The notes under the pieces were generated by a model that was given only the letters and a program-made list of their open reading frames with translations, was not told the DNA's origin and ran no database searches. A DNA stretch of 64,000 nucleotides from Dinoroseobacter sp049801095 (GTDB taxonomy: Bacteria; Pseudomonadota; Alphaproteobacteria; Rhodobacterales; Rhodobacteraceae), in NCBI RefSeq assembly GCF_049801095.1, contig NZ_JBNAGH010000006.1:1-64000 (forward strand), in the 5' to 3' direction. Shown here piece after piece: positions 8,341-16,750 of the stretch. A program made the position numbers and the translations under genes. The first letter of the stretch is position 1. The number at the start of each line of letters is the position of its first letter.

Positions 8341-8949
8341 ATGAAGCCTCGCAGCAATCCCACAGATGAACAGCTTACTAGACGCAAGCAGAAAGAGCCT
8401 GTCGGGCCACACAATCCTCGCGTCAGGAACGATGCCTACTGGGCGCTCAGGCACCAAGGCTACCCAGACGCAGTCGCCCGCCGTGCAATCCGTAGCATCG
8501 CTCCGCGCTACTACATTGCCGAAAACAAGGCCGTTCCAGACGACGACGAATACCTTCGGGATGTAGACCCGGAAGACCTGCTGATCGTGCCGCAGGTAAA
8601 TGTCGAGTTTACCAAGATGGCCGTGGAAGTACGGCCCGACCTGACAGAGGATATTGTCGCGTCTGCCCCAGCAGAGGAAAAGGAATACACGATCTGGTCG
8701 CCAAATCTTCCATGCTTCGGCCTACGCATTCGGCCAAGTGGATGTCGCAGCTTCATCGTCAAATATCGGATCGCTGGAAGTGAACGCCAAGGCAAGATCA
8801 CGCTTGGAAAGGCCGGAACGTTACCGTTGGACCTCGCAAGAAACATCGCCAGAGAAGTCTTGATCGAAGCGAGGGCTGGATTTGACCCGCAATCCATGCA
8901 CAAAAGCGGCGAATTGATGCGAAGGGCGCGTTCATCCAGTCCGTCTTGA
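8341..8949 (+). CDS. Stand-alone integrase arm-type DNA-binding domain protein
   Basis: A 202-residue protein. The first half has a helical region unlike integrases (NDAYWALRHQGYPDAVARRAI) and an acidic linker. Residues about 118-185 clearly match the arm-binding (DUF4102) domain of P4 integrases: SPNLPCFGLRIRPSGCRSFI, VKYRI, then ITLGKAGTLPLDLARNIARE. No core-binding or catalytic domain follows. The reading frame ends normally and no remnant of a catalytic half follows, so this is not a simple frameshift. It may be an accessory protein competing for or bending the arm sites, or a relic fused to a new N-terminus. Confidence 0.6.
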   Translation: MKPRSNPTDEQLTRRKQKEPVGPHNPRVRNDAYWALRHQGYPDAVARRAIRSIAPRYYIAENKAVPDDDEYLRDVDPEDLLIVPQVNVEFTKMAVEVRPDLTEDIVASAPAEEKEYTIWSPNLPCFGLRIRPSGCRSFIVKYRIAGSERQGKITLGKAGTLPLDLARNIAREVLIEARAGFDPQSMHKSGELMRRARSSSPS

Positions 8950-8986
8950 GCCGGTTCCCCTGTGGTACCCCGGCAAAACGGGAAAC

Positions 8987-9027
8987 ACTGTCGGCCTAAG
9001 ACTGTCGGATACAGACAGGCCGACAGT
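8987..9027. repeat. 11-bp inverted repeat after the arm-domain gene
   Basis: ACTGTCGGCCT at 8987-8997 and its perfect complement AGGCCGACAGT at 9017-9027, with an additional ACTGTCGG at 9001-9008 in the loop. It begins about 37 bp after the stop of the preceding gene. There is no T-run, so it may be a factor-dependent terminator or a protein-binding site. Confidence 0.6.
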
Positions 9028-9427
9028 CAAATCCCAACTCCAAGGGAAACAAAGCCTGAAACGCGATGGAGCGTTCTGACTGGACCACAGCGCCTAACAG
9101 TAGCCCCGCTCACGGCTGGCTTAGGAACCAACGCGAAACAGCAAGGCAACGCAGTATCCCACCACGGAGTCGCAACCGGCGGATTGTGTGAAAGAGTCAG
9201 TGCGGGCGTATGATACTTTGCGGGCCAGAAAACCCGCTGGCGCACCCGTTCCCACCCGGCGCTGAGATGGTGTGCCCTAAGAAACTGGCGAAGTGACCGG
9301 AAACACAACCAAACCAAATCGGCTAAATGCCCCCGGGATAATGAAACAGGAAAGAACACTCTTTATTCGATGGATAAGAAGAATAGTTTGACGGAACAGG
9401 ATCAAAACGAACAGGATCATACCCCTT

Positions 9428-9488
9428 AACGGTTGGGATATACCGTTGGAGTGTCTGGGATAGGGTAGAACCTACCCCGGACACTTTT
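9428..9488 (+). repeat. Tandem hairpins, the second terminator-like
   Basis: First hairpin: AACGGT-TGGGATAT-ACCGTT (9428-9447). Three bases later comes a 14-bp stem with two imperfect pairs, GTGTCTGGGATAGG with CCTACCCCGGACAC (9451-9464 and 9471-9484), followed by TTTT at 9485-9488. The second resembles a Rho-independent terminator, and the pair could form an attenuator or insulate the RM operon from upstream transcription. Confidence 0.5.
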
Positions 9489-9595
9489 CGTTTGAACTGG
9501 TCACTAGGGGGACGATCTGCGACAGTCAGGCCAACGGGGTTTCCCCTTTCAATCGTTAACAAAATCAGGCGGCGTCCAAGCCGCGAAGGCCGCAG

Positions 9596-11635
9596 ATGAC
9601 CGACAGACCAGAGCTTGAGCAGATCGACCCAGAAACCCCGGACCAGGGCAACGAGCTGCTGAACCGCCTCAAGGCTTCCGTGCCTGAGGCGTTTTCGGAC
9701 GGGAAGCTGGATGTCGAAGCCCTGCAAAGCCTATTGGGCGATAAGGTAGAGGGCGGGCCGGAGCGGTTCACTTTCACTTGGGCTGGCAAGCGGGAGGCTA
9801 TGGCGATGCTGCAAGCGCCGTCTTCGGCCACGCTCGCACCCGACCCCGATAACAGCATCAACTTCGAAGACGCGCAGCATGTGTTCATCGAAGGTGAGAA
9901 CCTTGAAGTGCTCAAGGTGCTCTACCGGTCCTACTTTGGCCGGGTGAAGCTGATCTACATCGACCCGCCCTACAACACGGGCAACGATTTCATCTATCCC
10001 GACAACTTCGCGGACCCGCTGGATCACTACCTGAAACTGACCGGACAGCGCACCGAGGATGGGGACGACACTACCAGCAAGACGGAGACAGCAGGGCGGC
10101 TGCATTCCGGTTGGCTGTCGATGATGTATCCAAGGCTGTCACTGGCACGGCAGTTCTTAGCTGACGACGGCGTCATCATGATGAGCATCAACGATAAGGA
10201 GCAGCCGAACCTACGCAGGCTGGCCGACGAGGTGTTCGGGGAAGAAAACTTCATCGCACAACTTGTGTGGGAAAAGGGTCGGAAGAACGACGCAAAGCTA
10301 TTCTCGGTCGGTCATGAATACATCATCGTCTATGGGAAATCAGTTGCTGCGCTGAAAGAAGACAAGACTGTCTGGCGAGAAGAAAAGCCGGGTGCGCGAG
10401 AGATTTGGGACAAGTATGTCGAACTCCGCGAAGAATATGGCGAAGATGATAAGACTATCAGCGTCGCCTTGCAAAAGTGGTTCAGTGACCTTCCCAAAGG
10501 TGACCCGTCGAAGAAATGGTCCCGGTATAAGCGCGTAGACAAATACGGACCTTGGCGAGATCGGGACATTTCGTGGCCCGGAGGTGATGGCCCTTCCTAT
10601 GATGTAATTCACCCCAAAACGAAAAAACCCTGCAACGTTCCCGACCGTGGTTGGATTTATTCTAACCCAAAGGAGATGCAGAAATTCATTGACCTTGGTC
10701 TAGTCGTTTTCCGCGATGACCACACCGAACCACCCTTCCGCAAAGCGCATATTCGCCCGGTAGTCGAAGAGCTAGAAGCCGAAGACGAGATAGACAGCGA
10801 AGATGAGGCAGAACAGGAAGAGTTAGCGACCCAGGTTCGTGGAACCTACTTCTACAAGCAATCTCAGGTCGCGGTGAGAGCCCTGCGAGAACTCATGCAA
10901 ATCCCTGCAGCCGGAAAAAAGAAAGGCTTTGCAAAGGTCTTCGACAACCCCAAGGACTCTGTCGAGCTTGCACGCTTGTTCAAGTACGTCTGTAACGGCA
11001 CAGAGAAACCCTTAGTCATGGATTTCTTCGGCGGGTCAGGTTCAAGTGCGGAAGCGGTACTATCGCTTACTGCCGACACCAACCCCGACATGCGCTTCAT
11101 CACGGTGCAGCTTCCCGAACCCTGTGACCCGAAAGATAAAACTGGCAAGGCAGCTTTGGCAGCAGGCTTCGCTACAATTGCTGATGTGGCCCGCGCACGG
11201 ATCACAAAGGTGATCGAGAACATGGGAGGAGGTGGCCTTGGTCTGCGCGTCTTCAAGCTTTCCGAGACATCGTTGAAACGCTGGACCGGCGTTGAAGCCA
11301 AAGACCCCGAGGCCTATGCAGCACAGCTTGAGGCTTTCACCGACAGCCTCGCCCCCGGTTGGCAACCGCAAGACGTGATCTGGGAGGTTGCCTTGCGCGA
11401 AGGCTACAGCCTGACCTCAGCGGTGGATGAACTGGAGATCGACACTGGCCCGACCTTCTGGCGCGTGTCGGACGAGGATCGCAGCTTCACGATCTGTCTG
11501 GACGATGCGCTGACGCTTGATGCCGTCGCCCCGCTGGGCCTGAACAAGGACGACATGTTCGTCTGCCGTGACACCGCGCTGGACGACACACTCGCCGCCA
11601 ACCTCGCCCTGCAATGCCGGTTGAAGGTGATCTGA
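9596..11635 (+). CDS. mod: Type III restriction-modification methyltransferase (Mod)
   Basis: An adenine N6 DNA methyltransferase of 679 residues, usual Mod size. The catalytic motif IV DPPYNTGND starts at residue 123 and the S-adenosylmethionine motif I DFFGGSGS at residue 476. This order (IV before I) defines the beta class used by type III Mod subunits. The stretch between them (about 200-440), including a very acidic segment (EELEAEDEIDSEDEAEQEEL), contains the target-recognition region. The stop lies 4 bp before the res start, so the two are an operon. Mod gives sequence specificity to both methylation and cleavage. The recognition site cannot be read from the sequence. Confidence 0.93.
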   Translation: MTDRPELEQIDPETPDQGNELLNRLKASVPEAFSDGKLDVEALQSLLGDKVEGGPERFTFTWAGKREAMAMLQAPSSATLAPDPDNSINFEDAQHVFIEGENLEVLKVLYRSYFGRVKLIYIDPPYNTGNDFIYPDNFADPLDHYLKLTGQRTEDGDDTTSKTETAGRLHSGWLSMMYPRLSLARQFLADDGVIMMSINDKEQPNLRRLADEVFGEENFIAQLVWEKGRKNDAKLFSVGHEYIIVYGKSVAALKEDKTVWREEKPGAREIWDKYVELREEYGEDDKTISVALQKWFSDLPKGDPSKKWSRYKRVDKYGPWRDRDISWPGGDGPSYDVIHPKTKKPCNVPDRGWIYSNPKEMQKFIDLGLVVFRDDHTEPPFRKAHIRPVVEELEAEDEIDSEDEAEQEELATQVRGTYFYKQSQVAVRALRELMQIPAAGKKKGFAKVFDNPKDSVELARLFKYVCNGTEKPLVMDFFGGSGSSAEAVLSLTADTNPDMRFITVQLPEPCDPKDKTGKAALAAGFATIADVARARITKVIENMGGGGLGLRVFKLSETSLKRWTGVEAKDPEAYAAQLEAFTDSLAPGWQPQDVIWEVALREGYSLTSAVDELEIDTGPTFWRVSDEDRSFTICLDDALTLDAVAPLGLNKDDMFVCRDTALDDTLAANLALQCRLKVI

Positions 11636-11639
11636 GGCC

Positions 11640-14345
11640 ATGAAGTTCAAGTTCGACAGCGATCAGAAATATCAGGTCGGTGCCGTCGAAAGCGTCGTGG
11701 GTCTGTTCGACGGTCAGGCCTTCGTGCGCAATCAACTCATCGTACCGACAGGCGCGACCTTTCAGGTTGTCCCGAACCGGCTGGACCTGACTTCGGACCA
11801 GCTTCTTTCCAACCTGCAAAAGGTGCAAGGCGACCGGGGACTGGACCAAGACGACAAGCTGGAAACTCTGACTGCCAAGGTCGAGACCCTGCGCGGCGAG
11901 GAAGACATCACCTTCCCCAACTTCTCGGTCGAGATGGAGACGGGCACCGGAAAGACCTACGTTTACATCCGCACGGCGCTGCGCCTGTATGAGACCTACG
12001 GGCTGCGGAAATTTATCATCGTCGTGCCCTCGGTCGCCGTGCGCGAAGGGGTGAAGAAGACGCTGGAAGTGACCAAGACCCACTTCGACAAGCTTTTCGG
12101 CAAGCCGCCGTATCACTTCACAGTCTACGACTCCGCCCGCAAGAGCCAGGTATCCGGTTTCGCCCTCTCTGACGGGATCGCGATCATGGTGATGACCATC
12201 GATGCCTTCAAACGCGCCGAAACCGTCATTCGCCAATCGCGTGAGGGGCTGGACCCGCCAATCTACCAGCTTCAAGAAACGCGCCCCGTGTTGATCTTGG
12301 ACGAGCCGCAAAACATGGAAAGCGATCTTTCAGTGTCCGCACTAGCTTCGCTCAATCCGATTTGCGCCCTGCGCTACAGCGCGACCCACCGCAACGCCTA
12401 CAACGTGGTCTATCGGCTGACCCCGTTCGATGCCTACCGCCAAGGGCTGGTGAAGCGGATCGAGGTCGCATCGGTGGTGCAGCAGGACAATGAGAACCTG
12501 CCCTTTGTGCGGGTCGAAGAGCTGAACGCCACCAAGCGAACCGTCAGCGCCAAGCTGAGCGTTCACAAGCTGATGGCGACAGGGAAGATCCAAGAGAAGC
12601 CCATCACGGTTCGAAGCGGCGATAGTCTAATCGAGAAGACGGGGCGCGCAGAATACGAAGGTTTCGTCGTGGACGAGATCAACCCCGGATCGGGTTTCAT
12701 CCGCTTTGCCAACAATCAGGAGCTGGCCCTTGGCGGCGAACAAGGCTCCGACCGCGATGCGATCTTCGAAGCCCAAGTCGCCTTCACTATCGAGGAGCAC
12801 TTCCGCCGCCAGCGGCGCTTGAAGGAACACGGCATCAAGGTCTTATCCCTGTTCTTCATCGACAAGGTGGACAACTACGCCCCCGACGATGGCAAGCTGA
12901 AACTGATGTTCGTCAAGGCATTTGACGAAATCAAGCAGCGGTACGAGGAATGGAAGGACGTCAAGGCTTCCGATGTCCAGAAGGCTTATTTCGCCACCAA
13001 GACCAAGAAGACGGGCGAGACGGAAGTCTTGGACAGCACAGGCAAGACCAAGCAGGACGACGAGGCCTTCAACCTCATCATGCGCGAAAAGGAGCGCCTG
13101 CTTTCCTTTGAAGAACCTGTTGCGTTCATCTTCTCGCACTCCGCGCTTCGTGAAGGCTGGGACAATCCGAACGTCTTCCAAATCTGCACTATGCGCGAAG
13201 TTGGCAGCGATACCGAACGCCGTCAGCAGGTCGGACGCGGTGTGCGCCTTCCCGTCAATCAGGATGGTGACCGCATCCAAGACGAACAGATCAACGTCCT
13301 GACGGTCATCGCCAGCGAAACCTATGAACGGTTTGTGGCGGGCCTGCAAAGCGAAATCGAGCGGGAGTACGGGAAAGAAGGCGTTCCGCCGCCACCGCCC
13401 GACCGGCGCAAGCGCAAGACGATAAAGCTGCGCAAACAGTTCCTGCTCAAACCGGAGTTCAAAGAGCTTTGGGAGAAGATCAAACACAAGACCCGGTATT
13501 CCGTGCAGATCGACACCGCGAAACTGGTTGCCGACACTGTTGCCGAACTTGACGAAGCGACCATCAGCAAGCCCCGCATCACGGTTTCAAAAGCCAACAT
13601 TCGGGTCGATGAGGCCGAAGACTTCTTTGAACCAATCGTCTTGAGCGGCGCAAAGACCGCTGTTGACCTCGCTGGTCGCTATCCTCTCCCGAACCTGATT
13701 GAGGTGATGGAAAGCCTGATGGAGAACACTTCCCCTCCGATGCGATTGTCACGGCGCACCCTTCTGGAAGTTTTCCGGAAGACCGCCAAGCGTGGTGAAG
13801 CCACGGAGAACCCGCATGAATTCGCGATCACTGCGGTCAACATCCTCAAGGCCAAACTTGCTGACCAAATGGTCAATGGGATCAAATACGAGAAAGACGG
13901 TACTTGGTACGAACAGACACAGTTCGCTGAGGAAATTCAGACTTGGGAAGACTATCTAATACCCAGCGAAGAGATCGCAGGTGTGGGCGGAACTCATCTC
14001 TACGATGGAGTGAAATGGGACTCTCCGACCATCGAGAAGCCATTTGCTGAAAGCCTTGAGAAAATGGCCAATGTCAAACTCTACATCAAGCTGCCAGACT
14101 GGTTCACCATCGGCACGCCTATTGGGCGCTACAACCCAGATTGGGCAATCGTCATGGATGATCCAGAGAACGATGAAGGGCGGCTTTATTTGGTCAGAGA
14201 GACCAAAGGTTCACTCGACTTGAACGACCTGCGACCCGATGAACGACGAAAGATAATCTGTGGTCGTAAGCATTTTGGCGATGCGCTTTCAGCAAGTTAT
14301 CGTGTGGTGACAGCTGCGGCTGAGCTTCCAGATGGAGGCGTATAG
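11640..14345 (+). CDS. res: Type III restriction endonuclease subunit (Res)
   Basis: A 901-residue helicase-nuclease. The SF2 motor shows Walker A TGTGKT at residues 101-106, DEPQ (motif II) at 221-224, SATHRN (motif III), and motif VI in TERRQQVGRGVRLP. The C-terminal PD-(D/E)XK nuclease is intact: NPDWAIV near residue 831 and the catalytic LVRETKG near residue 850. It works with Mod to translocate or slide along unmethylated DNA and cut it 25-27 bp from the site, as known for the family. No frameshift or missing motif is seen, so the pair should be active. Confidence 0.93.
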   Translation: MKFKFDSDQKYQVGAVESVVGLFDGQAFVRNQLIVPTGATFQVVPNRLDLTSDQLLSNLQKVQGDRGLDQDDKLETLTAKVETLRGEEDITFPNFSVEMETGTGKTYVYIRTALRLYETYGLRKFIIVVPSVAVREGVKKTLEVTKTHFDKLFGKPPYHFTVYDSARKSQVSGFALSDGIAIMVMTIDAFKRAETVIRQSREGLDPPIYQLQETRPVLILDEPQNMESDLSVSALASLNPICALRYSATHRNAYNVVYRLTPFDAYRQGLVKRIEVASVVQQDNENLPFVRVEELNATKRTVSAKLSVHKLMATGKIQEKPITVRSGDSLIEKTGRAEYEGFVVDEINPGSGFIRFANNQELALGGEQGSDRDAIFEAQVAFTIEEHFRRQRRLKEHGIKVLSLFFIDKVDNYAPDDGKLKLMFVKAFDEIKQRYEEWKDVKASDVQKAYFATKTKKTGETEVLDSTGKTKQDDEAFNLIMREKERLLSFEEPVAFIFSHSALREGWDNPNVFQICTMREVGSDTERRQQVGRGVRLPVNQDGDRIQDEQINVLTVIASETYERFVAGLQSEIEREYGKEGVPPPPPDRRKRKTIKLRKQFLLKPEFKELWEKIKHKTRYSVQIDTAKLVADTVAELDEATISKPRITVSKANIRVDEAEDFFEPIVLSGAKTAVDLAGRYPLPNLIEVMESLMENTSPPMRLSRRTLLEVFRKTAKRGEATENPHEFAITAVNILKAKLADQMVNGIKYEKDGTWYEQTQFAEEIQTWEDYLIPSEEIAGVGGTHLYDGVKWDSPTIEKPFAESLEKMANVKLYIKLPDWFTIGTPIGRYNPDWAIVMDDPENDEGRLYLVRETKGSLDLNDLRPDERRKIICGRKHFGDALSASYRVVTAAAELPDGGV

Positions 14346-14362
14346 GGAGGGCATCATTTCAG

Positions 14363-15613
14363 ATGAAATTAAGTAAAGAGCGGTATCCTGTTTCAGTACT
14401 CAAGGAGGTACAGGACAGCATTGACGTTAGACCAGAGTATCAGCGGCCACTTGTCTGGACGTTGAAACAAAAACGGCTCCTGATCGACTCGATACTTCGT
14501 GGCTACGATGTGCCGAAGATGTACTGGCACCGGCAGCCTGACGAAGAGCAATTCGAGTTCCATGTCGTCGACGGTCAACAGCGCCTGACTACAATTTGGG
14601 AGTTCTGCAACGATGGATTCGCTCTTCCAAAGGACAGTGATCCGGTCGATGGCATTTCAACTGCAAAGCTCAAATACTCGGGCTTCAACACTGAACTGAA
14701 AAAGCGCCTCCACCTATATTCTTTTGACGTGGTGATCGTCGAAGAGGCGATCCAGAACGACGAAGAGGACGAAGTCCGCGAAATGTTCCTGCGCCTCCAG
14801 AATGGCACGACGCTAAAAGCACAGGAAAAACGGAATGCCATGACGGGTCGGATGCGGGCCTTTGTCAAAGAAGTAGCGCAGCACCCGTTTTTTGAAAGCT
14901 GCAAATTCAGCAACACACGTTTCACCTACGATCACATCGCCGCGCAAATGACCTGCCTAGAATTGGCAGGTGAACCAGTAAGCCTTCGCGACAGCGATTT
15001 GAACAAGATGTATGCCGAGCAGACGGACTTCGACCCCAAGGGGAACGTCGCAAAGAAGGTCCGCCGGACCCTTGACTACCTTACGCAGGCTTTTCCCGAG
15101 CACACGCGCGAGCTGGAACGGTACAACGCCGTCACACTCTACAGTTTGGCCTCATCCTTGATCGACAATTATGTCCACCAAGGAACCGAGAAGAAGCTAG
15201 CAGACTGGTTCATCGCCTTTGAAACGGAACGTCGCGCTGACATGGAAAAGGACGAAGATAGCCGGGACGTTCAACTGGTCGAGTATCAGCGCCTGACCAG
15301 CTACTCGACCGATGCGGCGGAGTCCCTAGCCAAACGCCTTGAACACATGCAACGCCGCTTTTTCCTCGCTGCACCTGACATCGAGCTAGTTGACCCGACC
15401 CGCATCTTTTCCGAGGCGCAGCGGCTGGCAATTTACAGGAGAGATGGTGCGAGATGCCAGCTCCGGATCAAATGCGACGGTTCCGAGAAGTTGAAATGGA
15501 ATAATTGGCATGCAGACCACAAGGTTCCGCATTCGGCGGGAGGAAAAACAACCGTCGAGAATGGTCAGGTTGCCTGTCCCGACTGCAATTTCGCCAAAGG
15601 TGCGGTGGGATGA
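14363..15613 (+). CDS. DUF262 and HNH nuclease protein (probable anti-phage effector)
   Basis: A 416-residue protein. The N-terminal DUF262/ParB-like fold is recognised by YQRPLVWTLKQKRLLIDSIL and the signature DGQQR at residues 70-74, which in GmrS/BrxR-like relatives binds nucleotides. The C-terminus is a complete HNH nuclease: CQLRIKC, then WHADHKVPHSAGGKTTVENG and ACPDCNFAKG with zinc-binding cysteines. DUF262-HNH proteins resemble GmrSD type IV enzymes that cut modified phage DNA. It starts 17 bp after res and is probably in the same operon, so the island may combine cleavage of unmodified and modified foreign DNA. The substrate is an inference. Confidence 0.8.
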   Translation: MKLSKERYPVSVLKEVQDSIDVRPEYQRPLVWTLKQKRLLIDSILRGYDVPKMYWHRQPDEEQFEFHVVDGQQRLTTIWEFCNDGFALPKDSDPVDGISTAKLKYSGFNTELKKRLHLYSFDVVIVEEAIQNDEEDEVREMFLRLQNGTTLKAQEKRNAMTGRMRAFVKEVAQHPFFESCKFSNTRFTYDHIAAQMTCLELAGEPVSLRDSDLNKMYAEQTDFDPKGNVAKKVRRTLDYLTQAFPEHTRELERYNAVTLYSLASSLIDNYVHQGTEKKLADWFIAFETERRADMEKDEDSRDVQLVEYQRLTSYSTDAAESLAKRLEHMQRRFFLAAPDIELVDPTRIFSEAQRLAIYRRDGARCQLRIKCDGSEKLKWNNWHADHKVPHSAGGKTTVENGQVACPDCNFAKGAVG

Positions 15614-15876
15614 TCAAGGCCTCGGTGGATGCTCTTGCTCACCAAGGAAAACGCGCTTGTTTCCCTCGCAGCCACCTCCGCCGCGTGTGTGAGGGGCGCG
15701 AAGGCGGCTCCGAGGAAAACAAGCTTATGTAGCTATCTATCTCTAACTGTTTGTTAGGGGGGAGGAAGCGAACGGGAGCGAGGCGAATTTACCTCGATTG
15801 ACCTTTACGGTGATACCTATGTGCTTCCTGTAAACTCGCCAACCCGCGCCACATGGCGCTAAGTTCTTGAATTTAT

Positions 15877-15923
15877 TGGTGCCGCTGAAGGGACTCGAAC
15901 CCCCGACCCCATCATTACGAATG
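15877..15923. repeat. Island attachment repeat, tRNA-borne copy
   Basis: 3' end of tRNA-Thr from the CCA to the anticodon stem, identical to 6028-6074 except one base. Recombination between the two copies would excise the island and leave an intact tRNA gene. Confidence 0.9.
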
Positions 15924-15952
15924 ACGTGCTCTACCAGCTGAGCTACAGCGGC
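15877..15952 (-). tRNA. tRNA-Thr(CGT)
   Basis: Minus-strand 76-nt cloverleaf with encoded CCA. The acceptor stem GCCGCTG pairs with CAGCGGC, the D arm is GCTC-AGCTGGTA-GAGC, and the anticodon stem CGTCA/TGATG encloses TTCGTAA, giving anticodon CGT (threonine, ACG codons). The T arm is GGGGG-TTCGAGT-CCCTT with two G-U pairs. It is the integration target of the island: its 3' 47 bp are the right attachment copy. Confidence 0.95.
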
Positions 15953-16418
15953 TTTCTTCTTTTCACGCGGCCTTGGTGGGGCTGCGGCCTTGGGCGGTGC
16001 TGATCTGCAGGCACGGGGCCCAGATGAACCAGATCGCTCAAGACGATGACGGGTCGTTTAGCGTCTCCGGGGGCGCCGTGCAAGGCCTGTTGAGGGGCGC
16101 CACCGGCGCGATCGGACACGTGTTTTCAAAGGCTGTCAAAGGCGGGGCTAAGACCGCCTCCGACCGCTGTTTCCCGCCTGCCTCGCAGGCTCCCCCACCG
16201 GTTGAGCCGTTGGAAAAGCGCCTCCCAAACAAGCGACTATGTGCAAAACAGCCAGATCGATTTGCAAAAAGCGATTCTCGCGCCATCTTGTCCGAAGGCA
16301 ATGACGTTTCCGGCATGTCCGGGACCAGATCGCCCCCCTTTCGCGGCGCCGACGCCCAGGCAAAGATCTGAAACGCTTGAGCTTCTTGACCCTCGGTCGA
16401 CCTATCGGAGCTCTGCAT
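15953..16418. other. Intergenic region upstream of puc regulatory boxes
   Basis: About 465 bp with no convincing gene. A 132-residue frame (15973-16371) is open but has no Shine-Dalgarno sequence or known motif. The tRNA-Thr promoter (minus strand) must lie at its left edge and the puc upstream control region at its right. Confidence 0.4.
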
Positions 16419-16461
16419 TGTAAATCTGTATTTACACTTGCAATGTCCATAAATCATGACA
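16419..16461 (+). promoter_or_regulatory. Two tandem PpsR/CrtJ boxes (TGT-N12-ACA)
   Basis: Box 1 is TGTAAATCTGTATTTACA at 16419-16436. Box 2 is TGTCCATAAATCATGACA at 16444-16461. Both fit TGT-N12-ACA exactly and are separated by 7 bp. PpsR (CrtJ) binds paired boxes of this form and represses photosynthesis genes under oxygen and light. They lie 122 bp before pucB, so the puc operon is predicted to be under PpsR control. Confidence 0.88.
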
Positions 16462-16582
16462 CACTAAGCCTGCGGTCCGGAGAAGGACGTCTCGTGACCG
16501 TAAAGTTGCGTGGCATCATTGGTGCAATGCACTGCTGATCGTCATTGCGCTTCAAATGACGCCGCATTGAAGGAGGACCCAT

Positions 16583-16738
16583 ATGTCCGATGACCCCGAT
16601 AAGGTCTGGCCAACAGGCTTGACCCTCAACGAAGCTGAAGAGGTGCACAGCTATCTGATTGATGGCACGCGTGTCTTCGGTGCAATCGCGCTTCTTGCGC
16701 ATTTCCTGGTCGCGGCTGCTACGCCCTGGCTCGGATAA
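16583..16738 (+). CDS. pucB: Light-harvesting complex 2 beta chain
   Basis: A 51-residue membrane polypeptide. The N-terminus VWPTGLTLNEAEEVH is the LH2 beta consensus. One transmembrane helix covers about residues 28-46 (RVFGAIALLAHFLVAAATP), with His40 as bacteriochlorophyll ligand and the conserved end TPWLG. It is too short for many automated calls but has a very strong AGGAGG at 16571-16576, 6 bp before ATG. It pairs with PucA to form the peripheral antenna ring in the intracytoplasmic membrane. pucA follows after 12 bp. Confidence 0.95.
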   Translation: MSDDPDKVWPTGLTLNEAEEVHSYLIDGTRVFGAIALLAHFLVAAATPWLG

Positions 16739-16750
16739 CGGAGGACCGAC

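Larger units (their letters stand above)
8950..9595. other. Non-coding region with several inverted repeats, upstream of type III RM genes
   Basis: About 650 bp with no credible gene on either strand. It holds an 11-bp perfect inverted repeat (8987-8997 with 9017-9027) enclosing a third ACTGTCGG copy, an 11-bp direct repeat GAACAGGATCA (9394-9404 and 9409-9419), and two adjacent hairpins (9428-9447 and 9451-9484). The restriction-modification promoter must lie at its right side. Confidence 0.6.
6028..15923. mobile_element. Integrative genomic island in tRNA-Thr(CGT)
   Basis: A 9.9-kb segment bounded by two direct copies of a 47-bp sequence, 6028-6074 and 15877-15923, differing at one base (6053 T versus 15902 C). 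The right copy is the 3' portion of an intact tRNA-Thr gene, from the anticodon stem to CCA. The left copy is a truncated tRNA end. A P4-type integrase starts 169 bp inside the left repeat. The segment is visibly poorer in G+C than the puc and pha regions. Cargo: integrase, AlpA-like HTH protein, two small proteins, type III restriction-modification and a DUF262-HNH nuclease. Unusually, the integrase sits at the end away from the intact tRNA gene. Confidence 0.88.

Noticed and set aside
8341..8949. Treating the arm-domain gene as a frameshifted full integrase
   Set aside because: No catalytic Arg, His-x-x-Arg or Tyr motif occurs in any frame in the 650 bp downstream, so there is no missing half to join.
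8950..9595. CRISPR array in the repeat-rich island spacer
   Set aside because: Repeats are short, inverted or only in two copies, with no regular spacer length. No CRISPR array is seen anywhere in the window.
15973..16371. 132-residue frame between tRNA-Thr and the PpsR boxes
   Set aside because: No ribosome binding site, no motif and an irregular composition. It was not called as a gene.
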